DNA of 64,000 nucleotides from Cellulosimicrobium sp. Marseille-Q4280. Its GTDB lineage: Bacteria > Actinomycetota > Actinomycetes > Actinomycetales > Cellulomonadaceae. Positions 38,861 to 47,674 of the stretch are shown piece by piece. The DNA is taken from NCBI RefSeq assembly GCF_943181405.1, contig NZ_CALPBY010000006.1, forward strand, positions 248,001-312,000. Direction: 5' to 3'. Position numbers and translations under genes: made by a program. The notes under the pieces are model-generated. The model was given only the letters and a program-made list of their open reading frames with translations. It made no database searches and was not told the origin of the DNA. Each line of letters opens with the position of its first letter. Positions within the stretch are counted from its first letter, which is position 1.

Positions 38861-38874
38861 GGCAAGCGCTTTCC
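38861..38874. promoter_or_regulatory. LacI-type operator
   Basis: GGCAAGCGCTTTCC matches the general LacI/GalR pattern NGNAANCGNTTNCN. It lies 105 bp upstream of the SDR-FAD operon and 84 bp upstream of the divergent methyltransferase gene. No LacI-family gene is in the window. Confidence 0.5.
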
Positions 38875-38957
38875 GCTCGCAGCGGCGCGCCGTCGGGCCT
38901 CGCGGAGCCGTCGTCCCGACGACGCGCGGCCCGGTCCGGCCGCGCGAGAATGGGCGG

Positions 38958-39758
38958 GTGCGACCCTACGACGCGCTGATCAGCGAGGCCCTGGACGCGG
39001 ACGTCACCGGCTGGGGGTTCGGCTGGCTCGACGGCCGTGCGACCGAGGAACGCCCGCCGTGGCGCTTCGTCTCCCTCCTGTCCCATCGCCTCGCCGCGGC
39101 GGACTCGGCGCTCGACCTCGACACGGGGGGCGGCGAGGTACTGGCCGAGGCGCTGGCGGGCGCAGACACGCGCGGCGAGACGACACCCGCCACGCTGGTC
39201 GCCACGGAGACCTGGGTTCCGAACGCCGCCCTCGCCCGCGAACGCCTCGCACCCTGGGGCGCCCGCGTCGTCACGCCCGACGACGGCGCGCTCCCGGTCG
39301 ACGACGCGTCCTTCAGCCTCGTCACGGCTCGCCATCCCGTCGCCCCGGCGTGGTCGGAGATCCACCGCGTGCTGCGCCCGGGCGGTGCGTACCTCGCGCA
39401 GCACGTCGGACCGGCCTCCGCGTTCGAGCTGATCGAGCAGTTCCTCGGCCCGCAGCCCGAGGCCCGCACGGGCCGCGACCCGAACGTCGAGGCCGAGCAG
39501 GCTCGCGCGGCCGGCCTCGACGTCGTCGACCTGCGCACGGCGAGGTGCCGGATGGAGCTCTACGACGTCGGCGCCGTCGTGTGGCTCCTGCGCAAGTGCG
39601 TGTGGTGGGTGCCGGACTTCTCCGTCGACCGGTACGGCGACGTCCTCGAGGAGCTCGACGCCCGGATGCGGGCCGGGGCACGCGACGGCGGGCCCACGAC
39701 CACCCCGTTCCTCGCGCATTCGACCCGCCATCTCGTCGAGGCGCGCCGGAACGCCTGA
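38958..39758 (+). CDS. methyltransferase-domain protein
   Basis: A 266-residue protein similar to SAM-dependent methyltransferases of the UbiE/methyltransf_11 type: ALDLDTGGGEVLAEAL as motif I (about 51-66), LPVDDASFSLVTARHPV as the motif II/III area, EIHRVLRPGGAYLAQHVG downstream. The substrate is unknown. The GTG is preceded by GAGAAT at six bases with no ribosome site, suggesting leaderless initiation. Confidence 0.83.
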   Translation: MRPYDALISEALDADVTGWGFGWLDGRATEERPPWRFVSLLSHRLAAADSALDLDTGGGEVLAEALAGADTRGETTPATLVATETWVPNAALARERLAPWGARVVTPDDGALPVDDASFSLVTARHPVAPAWSEIHRVLRPGGAYLAQHVGPASAFELIEQFLGPQPEARTGRDPNVEAEQARAAGLDVVDLRTARCRMELYDVGAVVWLLRKCVWWVPDFSVDRYGDVLEELDARMRAGARDGGPTTTPFLAHSTRHLVEARRNA

Positions 39759-39760
39759 AC

Positions 39761-39797
39761 CCGTCCGTGGGCCGCCGAGAGACGACGGCCCGGACGG
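39761..39797 (+). terminator. terminator of methyltransferase gene
   Basis: The hairpin CCGTCCGTGGGCCG / CGGCCCGGACGG (two-base bulge) begins three bases after the stop codon. Confidence 0.6.
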
Positions 39798-39828
39798 AGG
39801 GTTTCGCGGCGCCTGACGGTCACCCCGC

Positions 39829-39856
39829 ACCTGCCCGCGTTCTGGGGCGGGCAGGT
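39829..39856 (-). terminator. terminator of convergent SDR gene
   Basis: A perfect 10-bp stem ACCTGCCCGC / GCGGGCAGGT with an 8-nt loop, 16 bases beyond the SDR stop codon on the minus strand. Confidence 0.6.
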
Positions 39857-39872
39857 CGAGCCGTCCATGGGC

Positions 39873-40664
39873 TCACAGGGTGGTCGTGAGGATTCCTCCG
39901 TCGGCACGCAGTGCGGCGCCGTTGGTCGCGGACGAGACAGGGCTGGCCAGGTAGGTGGCGAGGCGAGCGATCTCGACGGGCTCGATGAAGCGTTGCAGCA
40001 GCGACGTCTGGTTCGCCGTCGCGATCGCGCTCTTCATGCTGTCCACCGACTGCCCTCGGGCCTGGGAGATCTCCTCGACCGCCTGGGCGACGCCGTCGGA
40101 GTACGTCGGTCCCCCGAGGATGGTGTTGACGGTGACGTCCGTCCCTCGGGTGAGCTTGGCCAGCCCGTTGCCCACGGCGATCATCCCGGCCTTGGTCATG
40201 CCGTAGTGCGTCATGTCGGCGGGGACGTTCACGCCGGACTCGCTGCTGATGAAGATGATCCGACCCCAGCCCCGGGCCAGCATGTGCGGCAGCTCGTGCC
40301 GAGACAGGCGGACGCCGCTCATGACGTTGACGTCGAAGTACCGCTGCCAGTCGTCGTCCGAGATCTCCTCGAAGGCGTCGACGCCGAAGACGCCCACGTT
40401 GTTCACGAGGATGTCCACCTCGCCGAGCGACCCGAGCAGCCGTCGGACCTGTTCGGCGTCCTCGAAGTCTGCCGGGATCCCGGAGACCGCAGCACCCGGG
40501 ACAGCGGCCTCCAGCTTCCTCACCGCGGCAGCGACCCGGTCCTCGCTGCGTCCGTTGACGACGACCGTCGCCCCTTCTGCGAGCAACGCCTCGGCGATCG
40601 CGTAGCCGATGCCCTGCGTCGACCCGCTGACGAAGGCCCTCTTTCCCACCAGGTCCAGATCCAT
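39873..40664 (-). CDS. short-chain dehydrogenase/reductase, MarR-controlled
   Basis: A 263-residue SDR: SGSTQGIG near residues 13-20, NNVGVFG, catalytic Ser in ISSESGV, and HYGMTKAG as Tyr/Lys. The long C-terminal segment (SQARGQSVDSMKSAIATANQTSLLQRFIEP) is common in SDRs related to 3-oxoacyl reductases. The ATG at 40664 follows AGGA. Its divergent neighbour is a MarR gene, and a strong inverted repeat covers its promoter (TTGCTC, 18 nt, TACAGT). Confidence 0.92.
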   Translation of the reverse strand: MDLDLVGKRAFVSGSTQGIGYAIAEALLAEGATVVVNGRSEDRVAAAVRKLEAAVPGAAVSGIPADFEDAEQVRRLLGSLGEVDILVNNVGVFGVDAFEEISDDDWQRYFDVNVMSGVRLSRHELPHMLARGWGRIIFISSESGVNVPADMTHYGMTKAGMIAVGNGLAKLTRGTDVTVNTILGGPTYSDGVAQAVEEISQARGQSVDSMKSAIATANQTSLLQRFIEPVEIARLATYLASPVSSATNGAALRADGGILTTTL

Positions 40665-40700
40665 CGATCCTGCTCTCCTCTCGCCCCCTGCGCCGTGGAA

Positions 40701-40758
40701 GATCACTTGCTCAAGCAAGCGAACTGTATGGCCGCATGACTTTCCTGAGCAAGTGATC
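40701..40758. promoter_or_regulatory. MarR operator and divergent promoter region
   Basis: A perfect 13-bp inverted repeat GATCACTTGCTCA (40701-40713) and TGAGCAAGTGATC (40746-40758) encloses the SDR promoter (-35 TTGCTC and -10 TACAGT on the minus strand). The first arm is part of a smaller palindrome CTTGCT-CA-AGCAAG around the expected start point. Binding at both would block the promoter fully. Confidence 0.65.
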
Positions 40759-40799
40759 GACCGGGTGGTCGACCCCTCCGCTCGCGTACGCTGGCCGTC

Positions 40800-41297
40800 A
40801 TGCACGACCCTGACGCCCCTGCCGGCGTTCCTGCCGAGCTCACAGGCGACGACCTCGAGACCTGGGCGGGTGTGGCGACGGTCCTGGAGTGGCTGCCGTC
40901 CGCTCTCGACGCACAGCTCCTGCGCGACGCCCAGCTGTCCCACTTCGAGTACGGCGTCCTCTACGCGCTGGCCAAGGCGCCAGATCTCACGCTCCGGATG
41001 AGCGTCCTGGCGGGGTATGCGAACAGCACCCTCTCCCGCCTGTCACGCGCGGCGACCCGGCTGGAGTCCCAGGGATGGTTGAGACGCACGCCCGATCCCG
41101 CCGACGGGCGCTACACCCTGGCCGTCCTCACCGACCTCGGCAGGGCGAAGGTCGAGGACGCCACCCCGGGCCATGTGCAGACCGTCCACCGGCTCGTCCT
41201 CGACCGCCTCACCGAGCGGCAGACCCGTCAGCTGCGGGAGATCACGCAGCGCATCCTGCGGGCCATCCGCGAGGACGAGGGCTGGCGACCTTCGTGA
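40800..41297 (+). CDS. MarR-family regulator
   Basis: A 165-residue MarR protein: LSHFEYGVLYALAKAPDLTLRMSVLAGYANSTLSRLSRAATRLESQGWLRR is the winged-helix domain, with the wing DPADGRYTLAVLTDLGRAKV; N- and C-terminal helices for dimerisation. TACGCT seven bases before the ATG suggests leaderless initiation. It probably represses the divergent SDR gene through the inverted repeat at 40701-40758. Confidence 0.94.
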   Translation: MHDPDAPAGVPAELTGDDLETWAGVATVLEWLPSALDAQLLRDAQLSHFEYGVLYALAKAPDLTLRMSVLAGYANSTLSRLSRAATRLESQGWLRRTPDPADGRYTLAVLTDLGRAKVEDATPGHVQTVHRLVLDRLTERQTRQLREITQRILRAIREDEGWRPS

Positions 41298-41434
41298 CCC
41301 GCCCGGACCGGGATGTTGACCGTCAGGTGTCACCGACCACGCCGTAGTGCGGCGGGCTCGGATCGCTGTAGGGGCGTCGTACGGCGATGGAGTACGCGCG
41401 GACGCGGCTCGGGACGAGGTCGAGCGGGGTGGTC

Positions 41435-42652
41435 TCACGACGCGGCGTCCTGCGATGCTGCCACGAACCGGCGCCGCTGCTCGAGCCGGGCCGTCCACGC
41501 CGCCCCGGCGACCGCCACCGCGCACGTCGCCGCGAACGCCCACGGGATGCCGAGGCTCTCGGCGACGAGCCCGAGGGCGAGCGGCCCGGCGAGACCGAGG
41601 TCGATGCACGCCGTCGCCGTGCCGGCCGCCGACCCCCGCTCGGCGGCCGGCACCCGCGCGAAGACGGCGGCGAAGAACGCGGGCGTGCTCAGCGCGACCC
41701 CGACCCCGAGGACCGCCGTCCCGAGCAGGAGCCCTGCCGGGGAGGACCACGCCGCGCAGAGCGCCGTGCCCAGCGCGACCACGACGAGCGCGAAGGTCCC
41801 GAGGGCGAGCGGCTGGAACCGGTCGACCGCGCGGGCGAGCGCGAGACGGCAGACGACGACGACGGCTCCGTAGACGGCGACCACCACACTCGTGGATGCC
41901 ATGCCGACGTCGACCGCGTGCAACGGTGCGAAGGCGAGGAAGCCCCCGATGGCGACGACCGACGTCAGGAACCCGAGCGACGGCGCGATCGCGGCACGGT
42001 GCACGAGCGGTGCACGCTCGCCCGGTGCGACGGGCCCGAGCGTCTCGGGCAGACCGGCCGACAGCACGGCGGCGACGGCGCAGGAGGCGGCGGCGCCGTA
42101 CCATCCGGCGACCAGGCCGCCGGCGGAGACGAGCACCTCGCCGAGCGGGGGCCCGAGCGCGAGGCCGAGGTAGAGACCGAGGGAGTTGTAGCTGAGAGCC
42201 TCCCCGCGCCTGCTCCGGGGGGCGAGGTCGACGAGCATCGCGAACGACGCCACGAAGAACGCGGCCTCCGCGGCGCCCGCGGCGAGACGGACCAGCACGA
42301 TCGGGACGAGCGCGGAGAGGTGTGCCATGACGACCAGCAACGGGACGCCCAGTAGCGCCCCACCGACGAGGAGCGGGCGTCGGCCCCACGTGTCGCCGAG
42401 CCGGCCGGCTACGGGCCGCAGCACGAGAGCCGTCACGGCGAAGGCGCCGAAGGCCATCCCCGCGTCCGCGACACCGCCCCGCGCGGGCCCGGTGACGTGC
42501 AGGGGAAGCACGTGGATCGTGACGCCCGCCGCGACGAACCAGGCGAGGTCCGCCGCGGTGAGGCGCAGGAAGGCGGGGGTGAGGAGCCGTTCCCGCGACG
42601 AGGTGCCGGTGGCCGGGGACGAGCCGAGAGCAGGAGCGCCGTGGTTGTTCAT
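41435..42652 (-). CDS. MFS transporter, 12-TM
   Basis: A 405-residue carrier with 12 hydrophobic segments and the motif A loop GRLGDTWGRRPLL between helices 2 and 3. The N-terminus FLRLTAADLAWFVAAGVTIHVLPLHV resembles the drug/sugar efflux group (YfcJ/SetB-like). The substrate is unknown. No ribosome site is obvious before ATG 42652. It ends convergently against the MarR gene. Confidence 0.88.
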   Translation of the reverse strand: MNNHGAPALGSSPATGTSSRERLLTPAFLRLTAADLAWFVAAGVTIHVLPLHVTGPARGGVADAGMAFGAFAVTALVLRPVAGRLGDTWGRRPLLVGGALLGVPLLVVMAHLSALVPIVLVRLAAGAAEAAFFVASFAMLVDLAPRSRRGEALSYNSLGLYLGLALGPPLGEVLVSAGGLVAGWYGAAASCAVAAVLSAGLPETLGPVAPGERAPLVHRAAIAPSLGFLTSVVAIGGFLAFAPLHAVDVGMASTSVVVAVYGAVVVVCRLALARAVDRFQPLALGTFALVVVALGTALCAAWSSPAGLLLGTAVLGVGVALSTPAFFAAVFARVPAAERGSAAGTATACIDLGLAGPLALGLVAESLGIPWAFAATCAVAVAGAAWTARLEQRRRFVAASQDAAS

Positions 42653-42697
42653 ACCGTCGAGGCTGTGACTCCAGGGCCCCCGCCCGCATGGGCAGAC

Positions 42698-44254
42698 CTA
42701 CTCATCTCCCGGCGCCGCACCCGTGCCCGGCGACTCCACGAGGCCGTGGCGCAGGGCGTACATCGCGACGCCTGCACGGCTCGATACGCCCGCGCGCGCG
42801 TAGACGTCCTGGACGTGGTGCTCGGCGGTGCGTCGCGAGATCACGAGCTCGCGCGCGATCTCGGCGTTCGAGAGTCCTCGCGCGACGAGCCGCAGGACCT
42901 CCACCTGCCGGCGGGTGAGACCCGACGGCCGCACCCGGTGCCCGCCCTTGTCGCGGGCGGCGCCCCCGAGGACGGCGTCGACCGCATCGGGGTCGAGGCG
43001 ACCCCCGCCTGCCTGCGCGCGCATCCAGGCCGCTGCCCGCGCGGGAGGCTCGGGCGGGGTGCCCGGTCGGCCCTCGAGCCGCGCCCGGTAGGCGTCCGCG
43101 GCGGCCAGCACCCGGGACGCGAGGGAGAGGTACGGCGCCGTCAGTCCGCGGTGGTACCCGCTGCCGTCGAGCCGTTCGTGGTGCTCGCCGACGAGCCGGG
43201 CCACGAGAGCCAGCTCGGGGACACGGCCCACGACCCTCTCCCCGTGATAGGCGTGGAGACGTGCCTGCTCCTGCTCGGTCGCGGTCGGCGCGGTGGCTCG
43301 GGCCCAGACCGAGCTCGGCACGCCGACCTTCCCCAGGTCGTGCAGGTGCCCGGCGAGGCGAAGACGCGCGGCGTCGTCGTCGAGCCCGAGCGCCAGCGCC
43401 GCACGTTCGGCGAGCGCGGCGACCGCGTCCGAGTGACCGAGGGTCCCCGGGCACTTGAGGTCGACGATCCGCCCGAACGTCTGCGCCACGTCGACCACGG
43501 CGCTGTCGGGGACACGACGGACCGGGTCCGGCTCCGCGTCCAGCACCGCCTGGTAGGCGTCGAGCTCGTCGACGCCGTCGAGAAGATCCGAGCCGTCGGC
43601 GACGAACGCGGCGACGAGGCCCGGGTCGAGCACCGACCCCGACCACCGGGAGAGGCGTGCCAGTGCAGCGGGGACACCTGCGTAGAGCGCCGTCCCGACC
43701 GCGGCCGAGGCCACGTGGACGACCCGGGTGGAGCGCGGGATCGCGGCGCCCCGCTCGTGCGGCACCCCCGTTCCGTCCCAGGACGCCGTGACGGAGCCGA
43801 GCGCACGCTGCACCCGGTCGGGGAGCCCGAGGTCGCGGGACGCCGCCCGCGCGACCTCGCACGTCGCGACCGGTGCCGCCGCCCCGAACGACCGGGCGGT
43901 CGCCAGGGTCGTGGCGAGCACCCGAGCGCGGGATCGGCCGCTCGCCGCAGCGATCCCCGGGACCCACTCGCGCAGCACCTCCCGGGCGCTGGCGAAGTCG
44001 GTGCGGACGGCGTACCGGGTCACGGCGACGTCGTCGCCCCAGACGAGTCCTGCCTCGTACGCGTACGCCGTGCAGCCCACGTGCTGGAGGAGCGCGGTGT
44101 ACAGCACCTCGGCGACCTCGTCCTGCGGGCAGCCCAGCGCGTGCGCGAACCGTGTCGCGACGACGCACCGAGTCAGCGACTCGTCCAACGCGGCCCCGGA
44201 CCCGAGGTCGATGGCGGCCGACAGCCCGCCGAGAAGCCCCAGCAGCCGGTACAC
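42698..44254 (-). CDS. HD-GYP-type phosphohydrolase fused to LuxR HTH
   Basis: A 518-residue fusion. The N-terminal half is a degenerate HD-like region beginning LLGLLGGLSAAIDLGSG; the second half has HLHDLGKVGVP and EHHERLDGSGYH, the HD-GYP metal and GYP-like motifs; the last 65 residues form a LuxR HTH (LTRRQVEVLRLVARGLSNAEIARELVISRRTAEHHVQDVYARAGV). It lacks a receiver domain. HD-GYP domains can hydrolyse cyclic di-GMP, so DNA binding could be tied to a nucleotide signal; that is inference. The GTG at 44254 is chosen by alignment with relatives starting at this helix; longer frames have no support. Confidence 0.82.
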   Translation of the reverse strand: MYRLLGLLGGLSAAIDLGSGAALDESLTRCVVATRFAHALGCPQDEVAEVLYTALLQHVGCTAYAYEAGLVWGDDVAVTRYAVRTDFASAREVLREWVPGIAAASGRSRARVLATTLATARSFGAAAPVATCEVARAASRDLGLPDRVQRALGSVTASWDGTGVPHERGAAIPRSTRVVHVASAAVGTALYAGVPAALARLSRWSGSVLDPGLVAAFVADGSDLLDGVDELDAYQAVLDAEPDPVRRVPDSAVVDVAQTFGRIVDLKCPGTLGHSDAVAALAERAALALGLDDDAARLRLAGHLHDLGKVGVPSSVWARATAPTATEQEQARLHAYHGERVVGRVPELALVARLVGEHHERLDGSGYHRGLTAPYLSLASRVLAAADAYRARLEGRPGTPPEPPARAAAWMRAQAGGGRLDPDAVDAVLGGAARDKGGHRVRPSGLTRRQVEVLRLVARGLSNAEIARELVISRRTAEHHVQDVYARAGVSSRAGVAMYALRHGLVESPGTGAAPGDE

Positions 44255-44398
44255 CCCTCCACCATGGCACGCCCGGGACCGATCGACCCACGGTCGCGCC
44301 GCGTCACCCGGGGTCGCCGGTGACGGAAGACCGTGGACCACACCCCGTCCTCGTCGGCGGAGACGCCCCGTACGTGCCAGCGCCTCACCTTGACGTGC

Positions 44399-44490
44399 CT
44401 GCAAACGGCCCTTACGGTGCTTTTGCAAACCCATCAGTCAGAAGTCGCATGATCGCCATCCTAAAAGACAACGCTGTCAATTGGAGTCCC
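44399..44490 (+). promoter_or_regulatory. AT-richer promoter region of the isomerase-like gene
   Basis: This stretch is clearly less GC-rich than its surroundings and carries two TGCAAAC repeats (44399 and 44426); the second is within TTTTGCAAAC, containing the palindrome TTTGCAAA. It is a candidate activator or LacI-type site for the downstream exported protein; the -10 is uncertain. Confidence 0.35.
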
Positions 44491-46170
44491 ATGCAGAACT
44501 CTCACCTCTCACCTCGCGCGCGGCGCCTCGGCGCCGCGCTCACCGGCGGCGCGCTCCTCGCGGGCACGCTCGCCGCGACCCCGGCCCTGGCGGCCCAGAC
44601 CGTCACCGGCCCACCACTCGTCACCGCAGGGACCCCAGCCTGCGGTGAGGACATGGGCCTCCCTGATTCAAAGATCTCCATCCAGCTGTACACGCACGTG
44701 GGTGAGCTCGGGTCTTCCGGCACACCGTCCCCCGAGACGCTCGACCGCGTGCTCGGCGAGGTGGCCGCCGCCGGGTTCACCAACGTCGAGCCCTACAACC
44801 AGCCCTACTCGATGCCGGTCGACGAGTACAAGGCGATCCTCGACAAGCACGGTCTCGAGGTGTCGTCGAGCCACGGCAGCACCAGCTGGGACACGTGGCC
44901 CGAGACCGTCGCCTACGCCGTCGCGCTGGGCCAGGACTACATCGGGACGGGCGGGATGGCGGGTGGCTACGGCACCTATGACGAAGCGCTCGCGACCGCG
45001 GCGTACGTCAACCAGCTCGGCCAGTACGCCCACGAGAACGGCGCGAACAAGATCGTGCTGCACAACCACCAGGGCGAGCTCACCACGCGGTACCCCCACC
45101 CGGAGACGGGTGAGATGGTCAGCGCCTGGCAGGTCATCGAGGAGAACACCGACCCGCGCTACGTCACGTTCGAGCTCGACGTCGGCTGGGCAGCCGACGC
45201 GGGCATCGACGTCCCGGCGTGGATCGAGGAGTACGGGGACCGCATCGAGCACCTCCACATCAAGGACGCCGTGAACGTCGACGCGGAGGGCGACATGAGG
45301 CAGGTCGCGCTCGGCAACGGTGACCTCGACCTTCCGGCGATCATCGCGGCGGCCGAGCCGTACGTCGAGTACTACACCTACGAGTGGGACTGGGCGCCGT
45401 CCTTCGAGACCTCTGCGGAGTCCTACCAGTACCTGCGCTGCTACCTGTCCGACGACGGGGGCGAAGGGGGCGACGACGAGGAGTCGCTGGCACTCGGCCG
45501 ACCGGTGACGGCCTCCAGCATCGACGAGCCCGGGCACGAGGCCGAGATGGCGGTGGACGGCAACGCCGGCACCCGGTGGGGCAGCGCGTGGAGCGAGCCC
45601 GAGTGGATCGCGGTGGACCTCGGCGCGAGCTACGACCTGGACCGCGTCGTCATCGACTGGGAGACCGCCTTCGCGTCGGGGTACGAGATCCAGACCTCGC
45701 CCGACGGCGAGACCTGGACCACCGTGCACACCGTCACCGACGGCGACGGCTTCTTCGACGAGCTGGACGTCTCGGGCACGGCCCGGTACGTGCGGCTCTA
45801 CGCCACGGAGCGCGCGACGCAGTGGGGCTTCTCCCTCTACGAGCTCGAGGTCTACGGCACGCCGAGCGGCGGACAGCCGGAGCTGGACCTCGACGCCGAG
45901 GTCGAGCCGCGGTGCATCGCCGGCCAGGCCTACCTCGCCGTCCGCGCGGCGAACGGTGAGGACTCACCGGTCGACGTGACCCTCGCGACGCCGTTCGGCA
46001 CCCGCGAGTTCGCGGACGTCGACCCCGGCACGGCCGCGTACCAGGCGTTCCCCGTGCGCTCGACCTCGGTCGCGAGCGGCTCGGTGACCGTCACCGGCAC
46101 CGGGGCGGTCGACGGCGAGACCGTCACCTCGACGTTCGACCTCGACCACGACGAGCTCGCCTGCTCGTGA
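44491..46170 (+). CDS. exported sugar phosphate isomerase/epimerase-like TIM barrel with discoidin domain
   Basis: A 559-residue secreted protein. Signal peptide 1-35 (cleavage near ALAA). Residues about 57-315 form an AP-endonuclease-2/xylose-isomerase-like barrel, with putative metal ligands in VEPYNQPY, HNHQGEL, FELDVGWA and HLHIKD. Residues 331-457 are an F5/8-type C (discoidin) carbohydrate-binding module, followed by a small beta domain (463-559) with Cys near both ends. An acidic Gly linker (DDGGEGGDDEE) joins the parts. Extracellular action on a glycan or keto-sugar is inferred. GGAG lies five bases before the ATG. Confidence 0.88.
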   Translation: MQNSHLSPRARRLGAALTGGALLAGTLAATPALAAQTVTGPPLVTAGTPACGEDMGLPDSKISIQLYTHVGELGSSGTPSPETLDRVLGEVAAAGFTNVEPYNQPYSMPVDEYKAILDKHGLEVSSSHGSTSWDTWPETVAYAVALGQDYIGTGGMAGGYGTYDEALATAAYVNQLGQYAHENGANKIVLHNHQGELTTRYPHPETGEMVSAWQVIEENTDPRYVTFELDVGWAADAGIDVPAWIEEYGDRIEHLHIKDAVNVDAEGDMRQVALGNGDLDLPAIIAAAEPYVEYYTYEWDWAPSFETSAESYQYLRCYLSDDGGEGGDDEESLALGRPVTASSIDEPGHEAEMAVDGNAGTRWGSAWSEPEWIAVDLGASYDLDRVVIDWETAFASGYEIQTSPDGETWTTVHTVTDGDGFFDELDVSGTARYVRLYATERATQWGFSLYELEVYGTPSGGQPELDLDAEVEPRCIAGQAYLAVRAANGEDSPVDVTLATPFGTREFADVDPGTAAYQAFPVRSTSVASGSVTVTGTGAVDGETVTSTFDLDHDELACS

Positions 46171-46237
46171 CCGTCTCCCGGACCGCGTGATCCCCTCGAC
46201 GGTCTCGACCGTTCGGGCCGCCCGGGAGCTCTGACCC

Positions 46238-46274
46238 GGCACCCGCCGGCCTCGTGACGAGGCCGGCGGGTGCC
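46238..46274 (+). terminator. strong terminator hairpin
   Basis: A perfect 17-bp stem (46238-46254 with 46258-46274) around a 3-nt TGA loop, 68 bases after the isomerase-like gene stop. Confidence 0.8.
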
Positions 46275-46671
46275 CTCGTCACGTCAGCCACAGGGCTGCG
46301 GGGCCAGTGGTGGCCTGAGGCACCGTGCAGCTGGACCGCGGATCGCGTCGTCGAGCGCGCTGATCTCCACAGATCTTCCGTCAAGCACAGGAGCCCATCG
46401 TAGAGAGGGTGGCCGCCGGTATGGATCTCCGGGGAGAGGGCGGCAAAGAAAGTGCTCTGCTCGAACGGAGCGCCTTCCAGCCGGGTACCCTGATGCGGAG
46501 ATGAAGAGCTGGGATGCGTGACGTCCCGCGGAGAACGACCACGCTCCGCTGCTGGCAGGCAGGACGCGTTGCGATCCGGCCGTCAGCGGGTCTGAGGATT
46601 TCTCCGCCACCGCAGGTCGCCGCTCGTACGAACCGACGCGCCCTCGGCTCACGACGTCACGGGAGACCCTC
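46275..46671. other. gene-free stretch
   Basis: About 400 bases with no supported gene. Codon composition is not coding-like in any frame, and the long minus-strand frame through it is only an extension of the antisense of the DinB gene. It contains a somewhat AT-richer area around 46435-46520. GGGAG at its end is the ribosome site of the DinB-like gene. No tRNA fold was found by eye. Confidence 0.5.
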
Positions 46672-47172
46672 ATGAGCTCGTTCGATGTGCCGCTGGACGA
46701 CGAACGCACACAGCTCGATGCGTTCGTGGACGAGTATCGCAGCGCCCTCGAGTCGACCCTCGACGGTCTCACGGAAGAGCAGGCCCGCCGTCGGCTGGTT
46801 CCGTCGGCGACGACGTTGCTCGGCCTGCTCAAGCACGTCACGTGGATGCAGCGGGTGTGGTTCGAGGAGTGCGTCGGAGGCACCTCCCGTCGGACTCTCG
46901 GCCTGGTCCAGAGCCCGGACGAGTCCTTCCGGCTCACCGACGCCGACACCGTCGCCTCCGTCACGGCGGCCCACCGCACGGCCTGTGCGACGGCCCGGGC
47001 GGTGGTCACCGACCTGTCGCTGGACACCGTCGCGACCGGCCACCGGGCCGGACCCCGAACGCTGCGCTGGGTGTACCTGCAGGTCCTGCGCGAGCTGGCC
47101 CACCACTGCGGGCACGCCGACATCCTGCGTGAGCAGCTGCTCGACGCCGAGCGACCGTCGAAGAGCACGTGA
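46672..47172 (+). CDS. DinB-family (DUF664) protein
   Basis: A 166-residue four-helix protein of the DinB/YfiT fold. Putative metal ligands are His54 (GLLKHVTWMQ) and the C-terminal HHCGHAD cluster in LRELAHHCGHADILREQL. Actinobacterial DUF664 members are related to mycothiol- or bacillithiol-dependent transferases; the substrate is unknown. GGGAG lies before the ATG. Confidence 0.9.
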   Translation: MSSFDVPLDDERTQLDAFVDEYRSALESTLDGLTEEQARRRLVPSATTLLGLLKHVTWMQRVWFEECVGGTSRRTLGLVQSPDESFRLTDADTVASVTAAHRTACATARAVVTDLSLDTVATGHRAGPRTLRWVYLQVLRELAHHCGHADILREQLLDAERPSKST

Positions 47173-47326
47173 CCTGGTGGTGGCCCCTCCCTCGACGCCC
47201 GCTGGGTCCACCCGAACGGCCGCCACGATCACCTATCACCCCGGCGGTTGCACACCGCCCCGACCCACCGGTGCCGACGTCGGCCGGCACGTGCCCGGAG
47301 CAGCTTCGCCGGGCCGTGACCTGGGG

Positions 47327-47674
47327 CTACTCAGTCGGCGCGGTCTGCCGCATCGCCTCGGCGGTGGCAGTGGCGTCGTAGCCCGCGGGGACGCCCTCGA
47401 CCAGGATGATGTCACCCTGGACGTGCCGCGAGCGCAGCGGTGCGATCTCCTGGTACGCGGGTGAGTCCCACCAGGCCCGTGCCTCGGCGATCCCCGGGAA
47501 GCCGATCACCACGACGTGCCCCGGCCAGCTCCCCTCCTTGACCTCGTGCTGCGCGGCGTGCACGAGGAATCGACCGCCGTGCGGCTCGAAGGTGCCGGTG
47601 ATGCGCTCGATGTACTCCACGACCTCAGGGGCCGGGGCGGCTTCTTGCAGGTGCGCTATGGCATAAGCGGGCAT
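47327..47674 (-). CDS. DUF1330 family protein
   Basis: A 115-residue ferredoxin-fold dimeric alpha/beta barrel type protein. Characteristic DUF1330 segments are MPAYAIAHLQ at the start, ITGTFEPHGGRFLV, GHVVVIGFPGIAEARAWWDSPAYQEI, and DIILVEGV. Function unknown. GAAGGA lies before ATG 47674; a longer in-frame start has no ribosome site. It is convergent with the DinB-like gene. Confidence 0.9.
   Translation of the reverse strand: MPAYAIAHLQEAAPAPEVVEYIERITGTFEPHGGRFLVHAAQHEVKEGSWPGHVVVIGFPGIAEARAWWDSPAYQEIAPLRSRHVQGDIILVEGVPAGYDATATAEAMRQTAPTE

Noticed and set aside
46495-46521. Short frame MKSWDA as a leader peptide
   Set aside because: No ribosome site, no attenuator hairpin after it, and the downstream gene is 150 bp away.
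46284-47168. 294-codon minus-strand frame covering the gap at 46.3-46.7 kb
   Set aside because: Its larger part is antisense to the DinB-like gene, Ser/Arg-rich, with no ribosome site or motif.
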